Made by a program: the position numbers and the translations under genes | Notes under the pieces: generated by a model | Databases searched by the model: none | What the model saw: only the letters and a program-made list of their open reading frames with translations | Told to the model about the DNA's origin: nothing | Assembly: GCA_964059195.1 (NCBI GenBank) | Contig: CAXKWD010000003.1 | Location: forward strand, 198,176,174 to 198,240,173 | Source of the DNA: Ectobius pallidus | Taxonomy: Eukaryota > Arthropoda > Insecta > Blattodea > Ectobiidae | Reading direction: 5' to 3' | Length of the DNA stretch: 64,000 nt | In this document: piece after piece, positions 45,358 through 56,813 of the stretch | Layout of the letters: each line of letters opens with the position of its first letter | How positions within the stretch are numbered: position 1 is the first letter of the stretch

Positions 45358-46443
45358 CAGGCAGAGAATGCCAAATAAATAGTTATAAATACAGAAATAT
45401 TATTTTATAGAACTGAATGATGCAATTGTAGATTTCTCTAAGGCCTTAAACGAGACAAGTTTGAGAAGTTTTCAATACTTCCACCAGTCTCTCGTAGAAA
45501 TGGGACCTCAGATTGAGGAAGGATACGAATAACATTATGTGAAGCACATGCTAACATTTTCATCGATTATTCGTAATTGATGCAATCTATTTCCAAAATT
45601 AAAAATTCGAATAAACTGCTTGTTTTCAGTGTTCTTAATCATTTATCCAAAATTTGGTAGAGGTCGGTTAAGCAGTCCATATGCTATGGAACTTCGAGTG
45701 ATCTGCATGTTTCAGGGACAAATGACGAGCGTGCGTGCTTTAATGCGCGTGAAACTAATAGGAAATTGATAGTCACTTCTGTGCGTTTTTAAACCTCTAA
45801 TTCTGTCGAACACTTGTACTGAGTTTATCTAAACCCGACACCTTTTTCGCAGAAATTGTAATTTTACCGACTTAACTTATTTGGTGGCACCAAACTTATT
45901 TTCTATCAGCGCGTTAAATACTAGTGGGTATTTTATACGGCCTCATTGTATAAGATAATAATGCAAGGCCTTCTAATGCTGTTACCTTTCTTGTTACTTA
46001 ACATTGCCAGTTAGTTGTCGGTATTTCCGGGTGTGGGTGTGTGATTTGTTTACAGATGGCCTAGTCTGCAAACAGCGAGTGGGCCGTTCTGTGAACTCGT
46101 AATGCCAGAAGGCTTTGCTAATACCTGTTGTATGTTTCTAGGAAAGTGTGAAAGTGTATCTTTGTTGTAAATAAGGAAAAATAGTTAAATATTTATGTTA
46201 TTCTAGTGGTTCTTTTTGCGCGCGAGTTAGATCGCAACGAGTACACGAAAAACAGTAGGGTTTGTGTGGGGTATATTAACTATTACTAGGGGTGTCTGAA
46301 GTTTCACAAGTATTAACTATGCGTTTTTTTTTTCTTTTCCTCGAGTATACAGAGAATTTTGTTGGATGTGTAAATTTTTAATGGTATTAGAGAAGCATTT
46401 TATCATTTTTCATTGTTTTAATATTCTGTAAATCAAAATTGTT
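45006..46443. other. Unrecognised apart from (TA)n
   Basis: (TA)n tract at 45309-45354. The minus-strand ORF 45040-45246 is not recognised. The segment 46000-46330 looks single-copy. Confidence 0.4.
45309..45354. repeat. (TA)n microsatellite
   Basis: Pure TA dinucleotides, about 23 units. Confidence 0.95.
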
Positions 46444-46765
46444 CACCGCTGTGGCGCAGCGGATGTGTTCGCTTCCTCTTACACAGTGGGCCAGGGCTCA
46501 ACTCCTGCTTCGGACAAGTTACTTACAAGTTACTTAGGTGAGGTTCTTCCGGATTTTTCTCACCTTTCAGACAAATATCAGGTAACAGGCCCTTGTGGTC
46601 GCCGATATCATCTGGACGTCATTATCATCTTTATCCCATCCTCGCCTTGTGTGACTGTGTTTGTAAATGTGTGTCTCGTCCTGTGTGTTCGTGTTGTCTC
46701 GGAGGTGGCCTCGGCATTGGGCTGATTACTCAACCGGGAAGTTTTCTATGTCCTTGTCTGGTGAA
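46444..46765 (+). mobile_element. SINE-A, third copy, body
   Basis: Starts CACCGCTGTGGCGCAGCGGA and follows the 2915-3368 SINE through TCCTTGTCTGGT. Its expected final 90 bases (CCTCTCCTGACAGG block) are displaced to 47168-47260, about 400 bases downstream. The B box is mutated. Confidence 0.85.
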
Positions 46766-47167
46766 TAAAAATAATGTAAAGAATAGTTTACTCGATGACA
46801 CTGGGTTTCGAAACAACTTTAATGAAAGTGATTTTCTGAAATTAATTTCATCCATTTCCTTCCAAACAAATTTCCAAATTCACCTTATTTTTTAGTCGTT
46901 GAAATCCCATAAAGACGTTTGAATCGGATATAAATCCAGGAATTTCATAATGTCCATATTTTCTCACTTCATTTTACAAAATGTGAACCATCTCAACGGG
47001 TGTATAACCTCAAATCTCATAGTTTCGCCAAAAGTTGGAATCAGCCGAAACTGAGCAGTGCCATTTACTGTTACCCGTACATCTCGCGCATGTCCACTCA
47101 AGCTGCGAAACTTAGCCACAAAACCTAATTTCGTCGTGCAAACTAGCTTTTACTTCTGATATCCAAT
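46766..47167. other. Sequence separating two parts of a SINE-A
   Basis: About 400 bases with no match elsewhere in the window. Likely an insertion in the SINE, but no TIR or duplication was found at its edges. Confidence 0.45.
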
Positions 47168-47260
47168 AGATAATCCCTCTCCTGACAGGTCGTTGCCATC
47201 AAGGCCCGGACAGCGTGTGTCGCTTAATACGTCCCTAGAAGGGGTGAGGTAAAACTAAGC
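47168..47260 (+). mobile_element. SINE-A 3' tail fragment
   Basis: AGATAATCCCTCTCCTGACAG through the GGGGTGAGGTAAAACTA region corresponds to the last part of the SINE at 2915-3368, in the right order and orientation to complete 46444-46765. Confidence 0.75.
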
Positions 47261-47464
47261 AAAAATGAGAAAATCTTCCGGCAAAGTCAAAATCATCCAG
47301 CAAAATGATCTTTTCTGAAGATTAATCACAAAGTTAAACTTTCCAACCATAATCAGTCAATGAACTTTCCAGATAACTGTGCTAAAATGGATATTTAAAA
47401 ATAGTAATATTGGCACACTTACCGAGTTGTCAACCCCCCCCCCCCAAAAAAAGAGAAAAAAATG

Positions 47465-47908
47465 TAACTTACTATCTTCTGGCATAGAATTGTAAACAAA
47501 AATCCGATGTGGTACATTCTCATGACTTTCTGTTCCCACATCGGCAATGTGGTTCTCTCACTTCCCAGACATAGGCAAGGTACCCATATTGTTATAGGCT
47601 AATTTAACAAGGCAGGTTTTAAACGTTTAACTTAATGTATGAATGACTTATAACTACCTTTCAGAAAGTACTTTTGGGAACAAATTTTCAAGTAACAGGG
47701 TTTGGTCTTTGTAGACTACCGGCATATGAAAAATTTGAACAAATCGTTGGATCGTTTCTTGAGAACCATAAACCTTTCTTTCAAGTAAGAATAGGAGAAA
47801 GTAATCCTCGCACTTGGATATTTTACCATAATCTCGTGCGGTAAGACTTTTCCTTTTCAAATCACTTACGGACCTCAAAATATATATATTAAAACTAAAA
47901 GTCAACAA
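47465..47908 (-). other. Possible host exons, minus strand, unknown protein
   Basis: Two minus-strand segments have coding-like composition. 47908-47654 contains ARDYGKISKCEDYFLLFLLE, later FHMPVVYKDQTLLLENLFPK, and stops right at an AG|GTAGTT junction. 47545-47465 reads ENVPHRIFVYNSMPED and ends at a good 5' splice site, GTAAGT. They may be successive exons of one gene or decayed duplicates. No family recognised. Confidence 0.3.
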
Positions 47909-48291
47909 CGAATTCCAGGTTGGAACATAATACTTTCTACATTTAAGTTAGACTTCAAGTAGGTATTAATAGTTACAAAAAATGGATAGAAACAGGAAGG
48001 CTAAATAAAATATTGTTAAATATAGGCTAGAGTACAAACAACTTATGATGCAAAGGAAGTCAGCAGATCTGCTATGCTGATGGCAAGGATCATCCGACCG
48101 GAAACAGCTCGATAATATAACTTCCTGCTTGTCATTTCTGCACTTATATGGGTCATCGGACGTCCTCGGGTTCGAACTGTAGGATCGACTTGTTTCAATT
48201 AGATAACTTAATCACGTTATGCATGAGTCACTCTCTGAACAAGCATAAAATAATTGTAACATACCATTAAGTGTCTCACTTCTGACTGTAA

Positions 48292-48840
48292 ATCATACTT
48301 ATTTACTCAATGGCAACAGACTTCCTAAGCAAGCTAGAGGAATATTATCTATTTTATGGAACCGGAAGATTCATTGCCGCGAGTACCTGAGCCCGTCATT
48401 CAACCCTATTCTGTGCTAACTTCAACCATCCCTCGCAAATCCTTCTTCCCTTGAATCTATCCTCAAATGTCCCCCCAGATGGTCTTTTCCCTTCGGGTCT
48501 CCCAGTCAGTACTTTTGAGATACGTTTTTCCTCCCCCATGCGCGCAACATGTCCAGCCCATTTCATCCTCCGTGATTTAATTACCCTTACTATATCCGGT
48601 GACGAGTACAGGCATGACCGGCTCTAGGAAGCTGAAGCCGGTCATGGTACAGGTTATGAAGCTCGTCGTTATGCAGTTTTCTCCAGTCCCCACTTTTATC
48701 TCTCTTAGCACAAATATTTTCCTAAGCCGCCTGTTTTCGAACACACTCAGATTATGTTCTTCCCGAAGAGTACGATCATATATCACGTCCATATAATACA
48801 ACCGGCAGGATAATATAAATTTTTATTTTTAGATTTCTGG
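48292..48840 (-). pseudogene. LINE-A 3' fragment, minus strand
   Basis: Same region as 28890-29432 with frameshifts: FENRRLRKIF, a disrupted central part, then the 3' UTR ending in the AACAGACTTCCTAAGCAAGC block. A small local inverted pair (GACCGGCTC.. / ..GCCGGTC, about 48617-48645) is an extra relative to the other copies. Confidence 0.75.
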
Positions 48841-49002
48841 ACAGAATATGAGAGGGTAAAGGTTTCTGAATAAGTCGACACCTTGATATTATTTGCATCT
48901 TTAATTAATCCTGCAAGCATCGAAACATTCTGCATTTCTCTGTATTGTGTTTATGTCAACAACCAAGAGACGAACGTCATCTGCATAAACTCGTGAGCCT
49001 GG

Positions 49003-49341
49003 ATGTCACTGACAAGAAGACAAGGAATAAACGCAGAGGCCTATTGTGCAACTCTTCAACGACTACGACGCACTATCCAAAACAAGAGACGTGAAAGGTT
49101 GTCTGAAAAGGTGTTTTTGATTCACGACAACGCTCGGCCTCATTCGGCTGCTCAAACACAGGCACAACTTCATCGTTTTAAGTGGGAAATTTTTGGACAT
49201 CCTCCTTACAGCCCTGACCTGGGACCCAGCGATTTTCACTTGTTTCCGAAACTAAAGGACTGTTTGGGTGGAATGGTGTTCTCAACCGACGAAGACTTCA
49301 GAGCAACAGTGGCTCAGGTCTTTGACGATAGAAGAGTTTAA
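49003..49341 (+). pseudogene. mariner transposase, central and C-terminal part
   Basis: An open frame of about 110 codons reads RRQGINAEAYCATLQRLRR, VFLIHDNARPHSAAQTQAQL (second catalytic Asp) and HPPYSPDLGPSDFHLF (third catalytic Asp, standard mariner spacing). It ends DEDFRATVAQVFDDRRV. The frame shifts at the end; the true tail (NIGIEKLV, then FDSNDDY) follows in another frame. The N-terminus is missing. The 3' flank is interrupted at 49460 by hairpin element B and resumes at 50294. Confidence 0.9.
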
Positions 49342-49459
49342 CATTGGCATTGAAAAATTGGTACCATCTTACAAAAAATGCTTTGACAGCAATGACGATT
49401 ACCTTCAGAAATAGAGTATATTTATAAATAAAGTTTAGAGTTGATCTTCCGTTATTATT

Positions 49460-50293
49460 AGGTAGATTTCGAAGAAAAATCTACCTATTGCAATGGATAC
49501 CACTTCATGATTTTCGAAAAATTCTTTCATATCTTTACGTTTCATGCTCCCCTAAGTACGAAACCACCGCCCGTTCGAAAAAAAAAATTGTGATATTTAT
49601 ATATATATTTATATCTTTACACGATAGCGGCCGTAATTTTGAAAATATTTGAACCAAATTTTAATATGTTATTTCTAGGCCCAATAGTTCGGACAAGTTC
49701 GTTAATGAGCAAAATTGGCCCAAGGGGGTGGTCGGGGGAGGGGGTTGAAATTTTTAAAAATGTATATCTCGGCCCCTATGAAGTATAGAGGGAAACTTTG
49801 TTTGAATAAATTAGAGTACTCGCTACGGAGTTCACAGTGACACCAACGATTCGGGGGTTCGAGTGAGGGTGGGGGTGGGGGTGGGGTGGGGGATGAAAAT
49901 TCGAAACTTTTGAAACCACGTCTTGTGGGGTATCGTTGAAAAGCTCTTGATGAGTACTCTACAAATCAATAAATAGTTTCTTTATAGCTCTCATATGACG
50001 CGAGATTTTAATGTTTGAAAATAATATCACTTAAGAGAATTATTATAATATCATAATTTTGTCTTGTTTAGCGGCTTTGCTAATTTTATTCATTGTTGAT
50101 CTTGCGCACGGCCTCCCAGAATATTATATCCTATTCTTGTTGTCAAAACAAATGATTGTAGGCTCTTCCTCTTTACTGCAGGTTTGCCATGCCAAGGCTA
50201 AAAAAGAAGAGTGCTGCGCAGCGATAATAAATTAAACCAAAAGCACTTCGAAATCTACCTCAGCCTGTAGGCCTGCCTAAAGGGATTTTTTAA
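49460..50293 (+). mobile_element. Hairpin-ended element (family H), copy B
   Basis: Inserted in the 3' tail of the mariner at 49003. The uninterrupted tail in the other mariner copy (1590-1610) gives the empty site. The left end AGGTAGATTTCGAAG and CTTCGAAATCTACCT (50246-50260) form a 15-bp perfect inverted pair, but the insertion extends another 33 bases beyond it, as in copy A. Flanks suggest a short TTA or TA duplication. Confidence 0.82.
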
Positions 50294-50340
50294 CTTAGTT
50301 ATGCCAAATCGTTCTTTATTTTCTAGACGACCCTCGTATA
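50294..50340 (+). mobile_element. Terminal part of the interrupted mariner
   Basis: AGTTATGCCAAATCGTTCTT ... CGACCCTCGTATA equals 1594-1632 and completes the mariner split by element H. Confidence 0.8.
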
Positions 50341-50654
50341 TAAGATCTGCAATCTCAGACTAATGTGGCAATATTGTCATGTTTCTCAATTCATTTCGAA
50401 AATTCGGCAACACTCAGCAATTCTCAAGGCAACACGGAAAAGTGTCGGCAATATACAGTAACACTTGCTAATATTCGAAACATATTGCCCCACATTTCCT
50501 GACCACACTCGGCAAGTAAAATGCCGCCATATATTGCCCTTTCTAAATGCTACTTGAATGACGCTACCACACCTGAGAGTTGACTACCAACTGAAAACTA
50601 AGCTATAGATAGAAACAAAACAAGAACGCTGATATTGCAATTATTTAGGCTCGC

Positions 50655-51125
50655 TAGGAGTAAATCGAGAGCTAACCCAAAGTTGCGTTGCGAATAAAAT
50701 CGTCCCGAAAGTAGCGGGGCTGTGACGGTCTGCGCAGAAAACAAAAAACTCAATGAATTTTTAAAAAAATTTAAAAATCCAAAATTCCAAAATTAAGTAC
50801 CGAAATCCCAAATATAAAAACCTAAAAATCCAAAATTAAAAAAGATCGAAAAACTAAAATTTAAAACAATTTAAAATCCAATATAAAAAAATCAAAATCC
50901 AAAATTAAAAAAAAATTAAAGTTAAATAAATTTAAAAATCAAAAATTAAAAAGTCCTTAAACCCATTATTTAAAAAGTCCAAAAATCTAAAATTGAAAGT
51001 CCAAAATTAATAAATCCAAAAATTAAAAAATTCGAAGATCCAAAAATTAAAAAGTCCATAAACCCAACATTTAAAAAGTCCAACATTCCAAAATTGAAAA
51101 AATCGAAAAATTAAAAAAATCCACC
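50655..51125. repeat. Repeat with degenerate minisatellite, copy 2
   Basis: Head TAAATCGAGAGCT ... AAAATCGTC followed by TCCAAAATTAAAAA-type units. Same organisation as 13293-13890, with a different right flank. Confidence 0.75.
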
Positions 51126-51521
51126 CCATTTCTTTTTCAAGCTCCAACAACCCTGGATGTCTCCTCTTGATCTTCTGACATGATATTTGTGCAGCAAACA
51201 GCAGATCTGTAAGATAATTATTGTTATTTTCATTGATTGTCGTGTCTTTTGTTCGTGCATTTACAATCCGATGTTAGTCGTGAGTTTACGGTACGAAAGT
51301 GCGTCTATATCTGCGAATCGAACAGTTCACGAGCCACTCGTGCGTCGTTCGTTGAAATTATTTTCACAGCGAATCTGTAGCAATCCATGACCTAATGTGA
51401 ATTGAGAAATCATTTGTGTTCGTCAGGAAAACCGCTAGGAAGCGGTTCACGCTCAAAACACCATGCCATTCTTGCGAAATTTAGATTCGCGCGCGGATCG
51501 ACTCGCAGTTGTATAAGCACC
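51126..51521. other. No feature recognised
   Basis: Short ORFs only. The region 51240-51520 looks single-copy. Confidence 0.4.
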
Positions 51522-51525
51522 TTAA

Positions 51526-52232
51526 GGGGGTACATACAGCTTTCGGTGAAATTTATAGGTGTGAAATACATGAATTTCATTATTTTTTTCCTCAGCAAAG
51601 AATTGCTCTACAATCTTGCAGTCTGACATACCCTTTATTCACTACTTCTACAATTGCATACTATTTTCAAAATCAATTAAACTGTTATAGTTACGGGTAA
51701 TTGTCGTTTCAAAATGGCAGCTACGTTTCGTGCACTAAAATGCCGTTTCCGTGATAATTTCCACAAATGGCAATATTATTGAGTCATTTTTTCGATCTAT
51801 TTGCAAACATCTTATGAACATCATCTACAATCATTGGAATATCTACAGTATAAGTATTTTAAAAAATCATTTTTTTAATTTTTCTTTTATATTAAAATAT
51901 ATTTTAAAAATAAACTATTAATGTTAGATGAATCATTGTAGATAGTCTTGTTCACATGATATTAACAAATACACAGAAAAATAATCATTCAGGAATATTG
52001 ATATTTGTGGAAGTTATCAAGGAAACGGCATTTTAGTGCATAAAACATGGTTGCCACTTTGAAACGATAACTACTCATAACTGTAACAGTTTGTTTAATT
52101 GTGAAAATAGTATGCAATTGTAGAGGTAGTCAATACTGAGTATGTCAGATTGCAAGATTGTAGAGCATTTCTTTGCTTAGGAAAAAATAATGAAAGTCAA
52201 CTATGAATTTCTCTGAAAGCTGTATATCCTCC
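51526..52232. mobile_element. Fold-back element flanked by TTAA
   Basis: Long imperfect palindrome: arms of about 330 bp around an AT-rich centre near 51880. Ends are GGGGGTACATACAGCTTTC and the inverse of GGAGGATATACAGCTTTC. TTAA sits directly outside both ends (51522-51525 and 52233-52236), as for piggyBac or Kolobok. Non-coding. Confidence 0.85.
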
Positions 52233-52317
52233 TTAATTTAAAACCTAAGAAGAAGATGCCAAATTCATTCAATATGTAAGTTAGTCATATTTACTGTTAT
52301 AAAATAGTTTTTGCACG

Positions 52318-53180
52318 ACGTAACTAATTAGTGGTACTTACGAATATTGTTGCCGTGGATCGTAACTTGACATTCCCGCACGCAATCTGGTTGCTATGAA
52401 AACAAAAGAAATCTCCGTGCGGTAAAAATTACAAAAAGCACAAGTGCCGTAAGTAAAATCATCATAATACAAGCCTTTATGGAAAACCGGAACGAAGGCC
52501 CTCTAGTTTGTGGTGACTTTAACAGGACAAATATTCAGTCCCCATAACAACCAACACATGCGAATCACTTTCTAAAATAAATATCTATCTTCAACAAAGT
52601 ATGTACATAATATTTTCACCTAATATCTCAATTAATATATATATTTTTTAAATGATATAAATCAGGTATGGGCAACCTTTGGAAAGATACGGGCTAAACT
52701 TGACGATATTTATGAAGTCGCGGGCCGGAGATAATAGGTAATTGTGAAAAAATAATCATGATGTAGTTTTTTATATTTATAAAGTATAATGCTAAAGTTA
52801 CATGAATGAGAACAATATCGAACTGATTAGGTATTTACTTACAATCAGCAAAATTTAGTGAGAAGTTTGAGCTTGAACTTGAGAAAGAAGATAATCAATG
52901 GTGGCATCAATCCGTGAACCGAAAATATTTCCTTTTCGAGTGCAATTTTAAAATGTTCCGCGGGCCGGATCAAAAGTCTGGGAGGGCCACATCCGGCCCG
53001 CGGGCCGGGCGTTGCCCATATATGATATAAATAATCATCGTTCAAAAAATAGCATGCAATACTCGTGCCGTAAGCGCATAACGGATCTCGGAAATTGAAA
53101 AAACTCAGCCTCGTTTTTTCAAACTCTTTCCTCGATCCGTATGCACCGCTTACGGCACTAGTATCGCATATACTATTAGA
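52318..53180 (+). repeat. Repeat F with fold-back 3' end, copy 2 (interrupted)
   Basis: Left end GACGTAACTAATTAGTGGTA. A hAT miniature element (52663-53024) splits it. The right end is the hairpin GTGCCGTAAGCGCATAACGG / CATACGGATCGAGG-type arm. Sister copies at 20084 and 59325. Confidence 0.85.
52663..53024 (+). mobile_element. hAT miniature element with GGGCCGG ends
   Basis: TIR CAGGTATGGGCAAC and GTTGCCCATATATG. Perfect 8-bp duplication ATATAAAT at 52655-52662 and 53025-53032. Sister repeat F copies (20383-20394, 60193-60205) show the empty site TGATATAAATAATCATCG. The interior near the right end has CGGGCCGG-type repeats typical of this widespread animal hAT group. Confidence 0.95.
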
Positions 53181-53659
53181 GTTCACACGAGAGCCTATGG
53201 GCGGGAAATTAAAAAAAAACTTGCCCTGCTCTCACCCTATTCTGTAGCTTTTATATTTTTCAACTTTATTTCATTTTGCTATCATATGGAACCCATTTTC
53301 CTCATCTCTTCTGGTTTTGACCTGTATTTCTACTTTCATGCATTTGTTTCTTCCGCATTTTGGAGGTACAACAAAACAGTTGAAACTTCTTATCTCGAGG
53401 TTGCGTCGTCATGATCTACGAGTGAGAAGAGATGTTTTGTCGTTAACAGTTGGTACTTACGCACTACAAATCTCATTGTCCGGAATTCCAGCAGAGTCTT
53501 AACGTTCTTGACAAATGGTCTCACACGCTATACGTTTCCAAGGTCATAACCTGATCCATAGCTTTGTGAAAACTGCAAGGACCATGTGGTGATCTGATGC
53601 CGTATCATCGGTTTCAGACACTTAAATATGTCTGCACGAGAAATGCTTTAAATGGTAGA
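53181..53659. other. No feature recognised
   Basis: Unassigned. Its last 8 bases are the target duplication of the next hAT. Confidence 0.4.
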
Positions 53660-54379
53660 CAGGGCCGTGGAAAGAAAGCAAGGGCCCCAGGGAAAAATTT
53701 TCCCGGGCCCCCGTCGAATATTAAATTCACTACCCAATTCAGTACCCTTTATAATGTATGCAACAAAAAGATTATGTAATGATATTACAATGCCAGAATG
53801 GTACCGATACTTTATGAGATTGTCTGGTAGACAGGAAAATATCTGTCCGTCCGTGTCTCTGTAAGCGCGATAACTCAAATACGCTTCATTGGATTTTCAT
53901 AAAACTTGGTATTCCATTTATAACGCCCACGGGACGAAGCCTATTGATTTTGGACCAAATCGGTTAACTGATGCCGGGCAGGAAACGGAAAAATACATTA
54001 AAATGTCCTAATTAGGAGCAATTTTATCTGTATGTACCAGTTTAATCTTTCGAAAATTATGATTTTAAATGCCGAACGTTAGTAAGGCCTACTGTTGAAT
54101 TCTAAAGGATTTGTGCTTCTACTTTTCAGAAATAGCAATTTTCAAGATTAATCCGTTTCGGATTAACTGATAATTCCGTGTCACCGTTATACGACAGGAC
54201 AATGCACATAAAATAAACACATAGAACATAATTTAAGCTGTTTATTGACTTAACTTATAACGAATTTTATTTTCGAGTAAATTTAGAGAGTAAAAAAGAA
54301 AACCTGGTCGGCCGGGCCCCCTTTTGGGCTCGGGCCCCGGGGCTGCAGCCCCGGCTGCCCCTCCCTCTCGTCGTGCCTG
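53660..54379 (+). mobile_element. hAT-type element carrying a ~170-bp repeat unit
   Basis: Left end CAGGGCCGTGGAAAG, right end ...CGTCGTGCCTG, both with GGGCCCC-rich subterminal DNA. Perfect 8-bp duplication ATGGTAGA at 53652-53659 and 54380-54387. Inside, 53806-53990 matches the tandem unit at 21545-21730, including ACTTTATGAGATTGT. No transposase. Confidence 0.92.
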
Positions 54380-54427
54380 ATGGTAGAAGATAATGCACGC
54401 CCTAACTTAATATAGTTTTAAATATTT

Positions 54428-54682
54428 TAATAAAGTTCAGCCTTAACCCTTAACATAAAACTTACCTGGATCCACTCAAAATCAGCATTTATATGATAGA
54501 CACAAATATAAAATATTGTTGTCAAATATAAAGGTCACAGTTATGAAAATGAAGGCTGGTTTCTTCTGCGTGGAATCAAGATGCGTCCCTACTTAAAAGA
54601 ATATGCATTTCGGCGTATTTAATGCTGATTTTGAGAAGATCCAGATAAGTTTTATGTTAAGGGTTAAGGCCGAACTTTATTA
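54428..54682. repeat. Palindromic miniature repeat
   Basis: Arms of about 62 bp (54428-54492 and 54620-54682), with AGCCTTAACCCTTAACATAA inverted in the right arm, around a ~125-bp spacer. Boundaries and target duplication not found. Confidence 0.75.
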
Positions 54683-55129
54683 AAAAAATTAATATTATAA
54701 CCCTCAGCTGGAGGAAATGAAGATTCTTAATTAATATAGTTTATTCGAGCAGAGACACCATCAAAATGTATAGGTAGGGGAAAAAAAGCCGACCGACTAA
54801 AATATCTAAGTTGCCGATATGAGCCACTGCGCATGCCTAGTGGCATTCACAGGATAGCAGGGAATAGCAGGGAATGTTCTAGTGTAGACTGTTGACTTAG
54901 CCCATTTCGAATAAGGAATACGCATGGACACTGGTGTGAACAAGGCTCTGAAATCAGCTACAAGAGTCGGTCCGCTTTTATTTCCCCCTACCAGAGTCTG
55001 TCTGCTTTTTTCCCCCTACCTGTACATTCCCATTGGTAGCATTGGGAACACGGATCGATTCATCGAATCGATTCGTGGACTGTTCATCACGGCATATGAA
55101 GTATTAGTCACCGCACGTTGATAACTTTA

Positions 55130-55671
55130 CGTGTCCAGTAACGAGCTGACGATTTATCAGATAAAATTGCATCCTTGCAGTCCGAGGAAGCATTTTATAG
55201 GATAAACGATCGTGATTGGTCTATATCCGAGGAATTGCTAAACGTTATTGCTAAACGCGGCGTATGAGTGCAAAATGTTTTATCTGGAAATGGTAAATAT
55301 GAACATTAATTTATTATTCTCGTTCTGTTCCATGCCATGATATGTCAGACTTCTGAATTTCTTATGTCTTTTAATATTAGAGATGTAAAGCCCGATGTGC
55401 GGATAATTTTGAGCGTGGTATAAATTTCCCAGAATGGAACCCTAAAACAATGTTGCAGATTTCTTAGAACATAATTTTCTCTTCTTAAATATTCAGAGCC
55501 TTGTATAAATTAGACTATTCCACTCATACGCCGTGTTTTTTATATTGACCAATAACGTTTAGGAATTCCTCGGATATAGACCAATCACGGCCGCTTATCT
55601 TACAATATTCTTGTAGGAATCGCGAAAATGGCATTTTATCGGGTAAAATCGTCTGCTCGTTACTGGACACG
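55130..55671. mobile_element. Fold-back miniature element
   Basis: Termini CGTGTCCAGTAACGAG and CTCGTTACTGGACACG. Arms of 150-170 bp (55130-55300 and 55505-55671) share GATTGGTCTATATCCGAGGA inverted. Spacer about 200 bp. No clear duplication. Confidence 0.85.
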
Positions 55672-56813
55672 AAAGCATCAGTGTGCAGTGATTAATACGT
55701 CACATATTGCCATTAAACAGCACGAAAACAGATTATTTTATGCAACATAACTTGTTTGGAAATTGAAATAATAGAATTGTAGGCCTACATTGATTAAAAA
55801 ACACAATTTCGATTAGGTGCAAGCCAGTTGCTGTGCTTTTATTCTGTTCTGCTGTTAGCTTACTTGAATAAAGTTAACTTATATATCTTTAATGCACCAT
55901 TGGTAGCACTGGTCACAACATGGTAACTCGAATCGATTCATGGATGGTTGATTCATAGTATGCCGTGATCTCATAGCTGTTAGTTTCGTTTTTATACAAC
56001 AAAGCACGAAAGTAATTAATTTATTATTTGTATAATCCGTTGCACTTTTATTCATGGAATAGTCTTAATAAATCCAACTCGAGTTGAGAGTTTCATCAGA
56101 TAAACTCGCTCCTGCTGCACAGTTGCGAATCTATGGATTACCTATGAATAAAGTTGAATGATAGGCCTGTCCGGTTATTTTTTCTTGTAGATTCGCTAGT
56201 TATTATTATATAAATTTCTCAGAATGGAACCCTCTTCATCGTTAATAAGACAGTGTAGCAGATTTCTTAGAATATTTTCTCTTCACTAAATATTTAGAGC
56301 CTTGTATATATCAGATAATTTGAAACACTGTTTATGTACAGGGTGTGATTAATTTCATTTCTACGAACGTGCTGGAGGGGTAACAGTAATTACAACGTGT
56401 ATTGTTCTTCAAGCCAACACGTTTATCGCAGTTTATTCCCGGAAGTGTCAACAGCATGTTTATACTGTACTTACAGGTGTGGCGTATGTTATAGCGTGGC
56501 CTACTTGTGCATAATAATGGCGAAGTAATACTCGGAAGCTTTTTCTCCGTTCGCCCTTCACAAGGACGCCGAAGGATAATAATTTAGAGATGCTGTTCGC
56601 ATCCCCCTCCCCCTTTTCTACCTGTGTTACCTTGCCCAATGCCCTTCTCCGAATTGCGAAGGAAAAACCACAGGTTGTCTGAGTTTGTTTAGACAACACC
56701 ATTAATCCTTATCATTTTCATCTAAAGAGGTTTCTGTAAGCAGTCATTTATCTGTAGTTACCATGGCAACAGAGTTTTCTTCAGGCCTTGTATTACGCCT
56801 TACTGGGGATGAG
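55672..56813. other. Contains diverged duplicates of 55020-55520
   Basis: 55890-55985 resembles 55020-55105 (CATTGGTAGCA, ATCGATTCATGGA / ATCGATTCGTGGA, GCATATGAA-like). 56218-56305 resembles 55430-55520 (AGAATGGAACCCT, CAGATTTCTTAGAA, AGAGCCTTGTATA). Same order and orientation, suggesting an old segmental duplication. Confidence 0.6.
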
